NCBI GenBank assembly: GCA_002839445.1
Contig: PGYB01000013.1
Span: forward strand, 94,079-158,078
Direction: 5' to 3'
Source: Candidatus Riflebacteria bacterium HGW-Riflebacteria-1
GTDB taxonomy: Bacteria; Muiribacteriota; Ozemobacteria; Ozemobacterales; Ozemobacteraceae
Length of the DNA: 64,000 nt
Made by a program: the position numbers and the translations under genes. The notes under the pieces are model-generated. The model searched no databases, was not told the DNA's origin, and saw nothing but the letters and a program-made list of their open reading frames with translations. Of the stretch, positions 59,233 to 64,000 are shown one piece after another (position 1 is the first letter of the stretch; each line of letters opens with the position of its first letter).

Positions 59233-59844
59233 TTACTTTACCGGCGGGCAGATCAGTGGGGCGCTCAGGTCGTCGGTTACCGGAAAAAGCCGGTTGGGGC
59301 CCATTACTACCAGATCGTCAATCTTGAGATGACGCTTTGCCATCTTGCGCGAGCGCGAAACCAGGCGCATGATCTGTTGTTCGTTGTCAGGGATGAGGTC
59401 TTTGCTCAACGTAATGTGCGGCTGATAGTTCTCTTTGTCGGCGTGCTGAAAAGTGTCGAACTCTTCAAACTGCTCGCAAAGCTCATGGTGAAATGCGCTG
59501 AGTCTGGCATTAGGCAGAACCTTTAAAAATACCACCGTGATACGGTTGTGCTCATATTTGAACACGTCAAACCCTCGTAGATAAATTTTGAGGGGTAGAT
59601 ACTTGCTGGCGATGCGGTGAATCTGCGGTAACAGCTCGATTATTTTGTCGTCGTCTAGATAACCAGAGGCGCGGCCGAGAAACTTGACGGTAAGATGAGC
59701 GCTCTCAGGCTCTTCAAATGATTTGCAGATTGTTGTCAGCTTTTGCTGGCAGGCAGACAGATAGCTGCGAAAACTCAGGGGCACCCTGAATGCCAGGGTG
59801 TATGGCAGGCTGCGATTTAAACTGTCTTGTTTGTTTGCGCTCAT
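59233..59844 (-). CDS. ThpR-like RNA 2',3'-cyclic phosphodiesterase (2H family)
   Basis: 203 residues. Two HxT motifs: SAHLTVKFLG (H50, T52) and QPHITLSK (H143, T145), the active pair of 2H phosphoesterases. Hydrolyses cyclic phosphates at RNA ends in tRNA or splicing metabolism. Normal length. Confidence 0.9.
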   Translation of the reverse strand: MSANKQDSLNRSLPYTLAFRVPLSFRSYLSACQQKLTTICKSFEEPESAHLTVKFLGRASGYLDDDKIIELLPQIHRIASKYLPLKIYLRGFDVFKYEHNRITVVFLKVLPNARLSAFHHELCEQFEEFDTFQHADKENYQPHITLSKDLIPDNEQQIMRLVSRSRKMAKRHLKIDDLVVMGPNRLFPVTDDLSAPLICPPVK

Positions 59845-60003
59845 AACTATGTGACAGTTTATACCCGATCAGCAAATTTACGCAATCCCGCCCTGTTGGT
59901 AAAGTGAACTCTGTAAAAATCGCGCCAGAGACGCGGAGACACAAAGAACAGCTCAGAGAGAGAGAGAGGCAGCGGCATGCTAGATAAGATCGGCATGAAA
60001 TAG

Positions 60004-60119
60004 AAGAAGGTGAAGAAGGGCGAAGGAAAGAGAAGAAAGAGAGTAAAAAGAAGAAAGAGAGTAAAAAGAAGAAAGACAAGAAAGAGAAGAAATACAAGAA
60101 AGAGAAAAAAGAGAAAAAA
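60004..60119. repeat. Polypurine tract with 18-bp period
   Basis: Nearly only A and G on the + strand (a few T and C). An 18-nt unit gaaagagagtaaaaagaa is repeated near 60033-60076. Could form triplex or slip during copying. The surrounding gap 59845-60319 has no gene; 60119-60160 has a ccacagattgcgcagatt-type intergenic motif. Confidence 0.85.
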
Positions 60120-60271
60120 TCCACAGATTGCGCAGATTGTACAGATGACGCGGATTTTTTTGAGGCCTTATATAAGCAGTGATTTCTGCGGGGTTCAACA
60201 TGTTGAACCTCTGCGCTGCGACTTTGCTCTGTGTCTTTGTGGTTTTGTGAGAGACTTCAGCTGTATCCGGT

Positions 60272-60308
60272 AAAAAAAGCAGCCCCGCCGCATGAACGAC
60301 GGGGCTGC
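60272..60308 (-). terminator. Terminator of the PLP enzyme gene
   Basis: GCAGCCCCG / CGGGGCTGC with loop; on the minus strand it ends in a T-run (complement of taaaaaaa, 60271-60278). Confidence 0.88.
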
Positions 60309-60319
60309 TGCTATAGAGA

Positions 60320-61810
60320 TCAGATTGAATCGAGAACGCCTGACTGTTTGTTGAATTCAGTAATCAGGTCATCCCAATGCTTGATGATTTCGGGGCTGAA
60401 TGCGTCTTCCCAGAATTCGGGGTCCCAGAGCTCATTGAGCTCTTCGACTGTCTTGCCCTGCTGTTCGACCCAGGTGTAATACTTGAAGTTATGCAGGCGC
60501 TTGCGGTCATGGTAGTTGAGTTCCATCATGTCGCCGGTGCCTTCACCGAGCATGAAGCGTTCAAAATCAGCAAGTGCGTGGGCGCCGTCGAGTGTGCCAT
60601 GTTCGGTTGCCAGTTCGACGAGACGTGACTGATACATTTCGGCAGAGTCGGTCAGACAGGTGAACAGAATGTCGTTTTCATCGAGATCATAAAACTTTGC
60701 GGTCTTGACTGCCGAGAGAACGTTGCTGATGCTGCTGATGCCCATCAAAGAAAGCTTTTCGATAACTTCGGCGGTAACGCCGGCGTTTTTAAGCATTTCC
60801 TGGCCGACCGGGGTGTTGAATACCCGGAACAGGCGCATACAGTTTTCGTCATCAACTGCTACTACGGTATCGGTATTGCGGGTGTTATGAACCCAGGGAA
60901 CATGCTTGTCGCCGATGCCTTCAATGCGGTGGCCGCCAAAGCCGCAGTTGAGCAGGGTGGGGCACTGCAGAGCTTCTGAAGCGACGATGCGGGCGTGCGG
61001 GTGAATATGTTTGATGCGGTCACCGGCGGCGATGGTACCGGCCGAACCGGTTGCGCTGACCCATGCGGCCATGCGGCTGCGCGGGCCTTTGATTTTGTCG
61101 AACACTTCGAGAGCGGCGTTGCCGGTCAGGTTATAGTGCCAGATCGGGTTGCCGATTTCGGCGAACTGATTGAAAATTACGATGTCGTTGCCGCGTTCTT
61201 TGATGAGTTCCCAGCATTTGTCGTAGATTTCTTTTACGTTTGACTCGCAGCCGGGTGTGGCAAAAATCTCACTGGTGCCGATTTCCTTAAGCCAGGCAAA
61301 GCGTTCCGGACTCATATCCTGGGGAAGAATGGCGATCGCGGGCGAGCCGAGCAGTGCGCAGTCATAAGCGCCGCCACGGCAATAATTGCCGGTGCTGGGC
61401 CAGACGGCTTTCTGGCGGGTCGGGTCGAATTCGCCGCTTACCAGTCTCGGAACCAGACAACTGAAAGCCGCGCCGACCTTGTGTGCGCCAGTCGGAAAAT
61501 ACTTGCCGACCAACCCGACGATACGGGCCTTGACGCCGGTAAGTGAGCTGGGCAGTTCAACATAGTTGACATCGCCATACAGGCCGGTCTTGGTGTTGTT
61601 TTTCCAGGTGATGCGAAAGAGGTTGCGCGGATCGACATCCCACAGACCGAGCGGCTGAACCTGCTTTTTGACTTTTTCAGGTATGAGTTCGGGATTTTTC
61701 TGCTGGGCGAAGGTCGGAATTATGACATTGCGCTCTTTGGCGCGGGCAACAGTGTTTTTGATAACCTTGTCGTTAACTTTGAGTTTGAATTTGTTTAAAT
61801 ATTTAGGCAC
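60320..61810 (-). CDS. PLP-dependent fold type II enzyme next to carbamate kinase
   Basis: 496 residues. PLP Lys K111 in TGAHKVGAAF, phosphate-binding STGNYCRGGAYDCALLG, and VSATGSAGTIAAGD are those of PALP (tryptophan synthase beta/threonine dehydratase) enzymes. An N-terminal ~90 residues and C-terminal ~70 residues extend the core. GNYCRGGA is close to but not the same as GNHGRGVA of diaminopropionate ammonia-lyase. Fifteen bp after carbamate kinase, so a common transcript; the pair suggests breakdown of a ureido- or carbamoyl-linked amino acid, yielding carbamoyl phosphate and ATP. Substrate not known. Confidence 0.75.
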   Translation of the reverse strand: MPKYLNKFKLKVNDKVIKNTVARAKERNVIIPTFAQQKNPELIPEKVKKQVQPLGLWDVDPRNLFRITWKNNTKTGLYGDVNYVELPSSLTGVKARIVGLVGKYFPTGAHKVGAAFSCLVPRLVSGEFDPTRQKAVWPSTGNYCRGGAYDCALLGSPAIAILPQDMSPERFAWLKEIGTSEIFATPGCESNVKEIYDKCWELIKERGNDIVIFNQFAEIGNPIWHYNLTGNAALEVFDKIKGPRSRMAAWVSATGSAGTIAAGDRIKHIHPHARIVASEALQCPTLLNCGFGGHRIEGIGDKHVPWVHNTRNTDTVVAVDDENCMRLFRVFNTPVGQEMLKNAGVTAEVIEKLSLMGISSISNVLSAVKTAKFYDLDENDILFTCLTDSAEMYQSRLVELATEHGTLDGAHALADFERFMLGEGTGDMMELNYHDRKRLHNFKYYTWVEQQGKTVEELNELWDPEFWEDAFSPEIIKHWDDLITEFNKQSGVLDSI

Positions 61811-61825
61811 GATCAGGCTCCTTGC

Positions 61826-62776
61826 TTATGGAAATACGTGAGTTCCGGCTTCGCCTTTTACGGCTCTGGCCAGATTCTCGGGGTTAGTGATGATGGCATG
61901 TTTGCCACCAGCCTTGATGAACTTGATGATCGCTTCGCACTTGGGAAGCATCGAGCCCGGCTTGAAATGCCCTTCGGCACAATACTTTTCGAGTTCGGCG
62001 ACGGTTACCTTGTCGAGCGCCTTCTGATCGGGCTTGCCGAAGTTCAGGCAGGCTTTTTCAACAGCAGTCGAAACGATAAAGGTGTCAGCGTTGATATTCG
62101 AGGCGAGCAGAGCTGAGGCGAAATCCTTGTCGATGACGGCAGCAGTGCCTTTGAGCATGCCTTTGTCGTCGCGGATTACCGGAATTCCACCGCCGCCAAC
62201 TGCGATTACGCAGAAGCCTTTTTCGGCCAGTGTGGTGATGGCGTTTTCTTCGATGATCTCAAGCGGCAGCGGCGAGGCCACGACCCGACGCCAGCCCCGG
62301 CCGGCATCTTCCACCATATCCCAGCCGTCTTTGGCGATGCGGTCTTTCGATTCGGCTTCGGTGTAAAACTGACCGATCGGCTTACTGGGCTTTTTGAACG
62401 AAGGATCGTTCTTGTCGACGAGCACCTGGGTAACCACGGTTACCACTGGCATTTTGATGCCACGTTTTTTGAATTCGTTGCCGAGGGCCATCTGAAAATT
62501 GTAACCGATGGCGCCCTGGGTGTCGGCGCCGCATGAATCGAGCGGAACCGGGTGGATCTGGCTGCGGGCGATTTCGCTGCGCAGAAGGATGAATCCGACC
62601 TGTGGACCGTTGCCGTGTGTGATAACCACGTTATAGCCGGCTTCGATCATGTCGGCGATGTGAGCCATGGTTCTTGCCGCTGCGTCATACTGATCCGGGA
62701 CAGTCTGGTGTTTGCCGTCGAGAATCAGCGAATTGCCGCCTACTGCTACTACTGCGAGTTTTCCGTTAGTTGCCAT
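61826..62776 (-). CDS. arcC: Carbamate kinase
   Basis: 316 residues with ggaggaagatga upstream. GNSLILDGKHQTVPDQY, ITHGNGPQVGFILLR, CGADTQGAIGYNFQ, GGGGIPVI and TVEKAC-like motifs are diagnostic. It makes ATP from carbamoyl phosphate and ADP. No arcA or arcB nearby; this is not a normal arginine deiminase operon. Confidence 0.95.
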   Translation of the reverse strand: MATNGKLAVVAVGGNSLILDGKHQTVPDQYDAAARTMAHIADMIEAGYNVVITHGNGPQVGFILLRSEIARSQIHPVPLDSCGADTQGAIGYNFQMALGNEFKKRGIKMPVVTVVTQVLVDKNDPSFKKPSKPIGQFYTEAESKDRIAKDGWDMVEDAGRGWRRVVASPLPLEIIEENAITTLAEKGFCVIAVGGGGIPVIRDDKGMLKGTAAVIDKDFASALLASNINADTFIVSTAVEKACLNFGKPDQKALDKVTVAELEKYCAEGHFKPGSMLPKCEAIIKFIKAGGKHAIITNPENLARAVKGEAGTHVFP

Positions 62777-63004
62777 TCATCTTCCTCCGTCAGTTTGCGA
62801 CTGACAACGAAATATATTTGCATGCAACGAGGCGCCTTGAGCCCCCGTCTGTAGACAATATGTAATTCTTTCCCTGCGTTCGTATTTATAGCGCTGCAAT
62901 TATAACCATTTTAGCAAAAAAGTAAAAGTGAAATCGACCGACGAAAGAATTTATGATAGAATGTGCACAGAAATTTACACACAGAGTATCTTAGAAATGG
63001 GATT

Positions 63005-63763
63005 ATGAGGCCAGACAAACCAGCAATCAGGGCGCCGAAAATCGCGCTAAAGCAGGAACTGCAGGAGAAGCAGCGGGAAACCGGTCAGCCTGCCGTGGCG
63101 TCTTTTGAGCGCATCTCGCCTTCAGAAAGCACAGCAATGGGTGCCGGGGATTTTCTGAGGGGCTTGTTCTCGCGGCATTTTCTGGTGACAATAGCCGCCC
63201 TGGCTATTTTGGCTGTTATAGTTTATGCCGTCGATTCTTTTAATCACTGGTCAAAAACTCGCGGCCGCCCGCATCATTCAACCGCGGTGGCTTTTGAACT
63301 GCCGCCCGAGATCGAAAACACGCGCGTGCCGGTGAGTGGCAACCCGACAGCATATAACGTTATGGCTGAAGCCTGCTACATCGAGGGAAATAAACTTCTG
63401 GCCGCCGGTTTTAATCACCGGGCCGAAAAAATGTTCAGGCAGGCGGCTGAGCATAGCCCTGATAATCAGAAATACTGGGATGCCTGGCAGGCATTGCGTC
63501 GTGAAGCCGATTTCGACACTTTTCGCCGCCAGATGAATGCTCTTCTTGAAGCCGACCGCGACAACGAAGCTTGGGAAGCCTACGTTAACGGCGTCAGGCG
63601 CGACCGCCGCTTTTTCAACCGCTTTACGCCAGACTTTGCCGAGCGCCTGGTTAAAGCCGGGCACCTGGCTTCGGCAGCTTCTATTTTAATGACCTATAAC
63701 GAGCTTTTTCCGGTAAATGCAAAAACCAAACCGCTGCTCGAAAAAATACGCAGCATGCCTTAA
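63005..63763 (+). CDS. Membrane-anchored TPR-like protein
   Basis: 252 residues from ATG 63005; an in-frame GTG at 62963 adds 14 residues but no ribosome site. One transmembrane helix (residues about 60-80 of the short form), then a TPR-like helical region (EACYIEGNKLLAAGFNHRAEKMFRQAAEHSPDNQKYWDAWQAL). Periplasmic side likely. Unknown role. A tatgatagaat-type -10 region lies near 62951. Confidence 0.7.
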   Translation: MRPDKPAIRAPKIALKQELQEKQRETGQPAVASFERISPSESTAMGAGDFLRGLFSRHFLVTIAALAILAVIVYAVDSFNHWSKTRGRPHHSTAVAFELPPEIENTRVPVSGNPTAYNVMAEACYIEGNKLLAAGFNHRAEKMFRQAAEHSPDNQKYWDAWQALRREADFDTFRRQMNALLEADRDNEAWEAYVNGVRRDRRFFNRFTPDFAERLVKAGHLASAASILMTYNELFPVNAKTKPLLEKIRSMP

Positions 63764-63836
63764 TTGGCTTTAATCTTATACCAATTGCACTTATCTCGTT
63801 CGTAAATACCTTTGACATTGCCCTGTTGTCCCATTT

Positions 63837-64000
63837 TTCGTTCTCGTAATCGTAATCGTAATCGCACCTGAGCGCGCTGACCCGGGGAGCCCTGCGGGAT
63901 ACGCTGCTCTAACGGCTAGCCACTCCCGGTTAAGGACTGCGGGATACGTGGCTCTAATGGCTAAAGGCCATAAGAGCCACCTAAAGAGCAGCCTAATCCT
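63837..64000 (+). repeat. TCGTNN-led GC-rich repeat, copy B (cut by window edge)
   Basis: ttcgttctcgtaatcgtaatcgtaatcgcacctg, gcgcgctgacccggggagcc, gctgctctaacggctagcc and gtggctctaatggc/gccataagagccac. Nearly the same as copy A; the end of the element lies beyond 64000. Confidence 0.85.

Overview
The window looks like a chromosomal segment of a diderm, probably anaerobic or microaerophilic bacterium. An outer membrane is implied by a TonB-dependent receptor under a cobalamin riboswitch, a lipoprotein, and a polymyxin-resistance-like lipid A glycosylation operon (GT2, LABN, ArnT-like). PPi-type phosphofructokinase, carbamate kinase with a PLP enzyme, bacteriohemerythrin and lone MoaA fit a fermentative life. 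The many pseudopilin-like sequences and the mixture of families remind me of Candidatus Riflebacteria/Ozemobacteria, but this is inference, not something the sequence proves. No rRNA, complete tRNA or CRISPR array was found.

1-19 kb is an accessory, AT-richer defence/mobile region: the C-terminus of a type I restriction HsdR subunit, a giant DUF4011-SF1 helicase-Vsr-like nuclease, a WYL-like protein, two zinc-finger proteins, a five-gene operon containing a GIY-YIG/RNase D-like fusion, a complete AbiE type IV toxin-antitoxin pair, an orphan HTH antitoxin-like gene, a second HTH/nucleotidyltransferase pair, an Rpn-type nuclease element with a deleted second copy, a group IIC-like intron 5' fragment behind a terminator, and pseudogene debris (DUF6880, ParB-like). 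Three of the toxin-antitoxin-like promoters lie inside palindromes.

19-30 kb is mixed: hemerythrin, MscS channel, SagB-like lipoprotein, riboswitch plus BtuB-like receptor, a second Rpn element (with a deleted remnant 2.7 kb away), a phosphorothioate-type HNH restriction enzyme, and a membrane protein. 29-33 kb has small secreted proteins, an EndA-type DNase and a candidate stand-alone structured RNA (29873-30007).

33-47 kb is a core-like region: GH13 enzyme and lipid A/glycosyl transfer operon, an SH3-NlpC/P60 wall hydrolase, VapBC, a beta-propeller-like secreted protein, MoaA-ROK kinase-degenerate phosphohexomutase operon, RlmD-like rRNA methyltransferase and PPi-phosphofructokinase. 47-64 kb holds a JAB-DinG helicase fusion with a leaderless-type promoter, a pseudopilin/ankyrin pair, a CFA-synthase-like methyltransferase, an envelope operon (VIT-VWA protein with an internal pseudopilin-like domain, coiled-coil membrane protein, YccA/BI-1, DUF1232-J protein), a DEDDh exonuclease, ThpR-like phosphodiesterase, and the PLP enzyme-carbamate kinase pair.

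Intergenic space is rich in dispersed repeats: a family starting with (TCGTNN)n hexamers followed by a GC-rich hairpin cassette (at least five copies), a 97-bp direct repeat, short REP-like palindromes and a polypurine tract.
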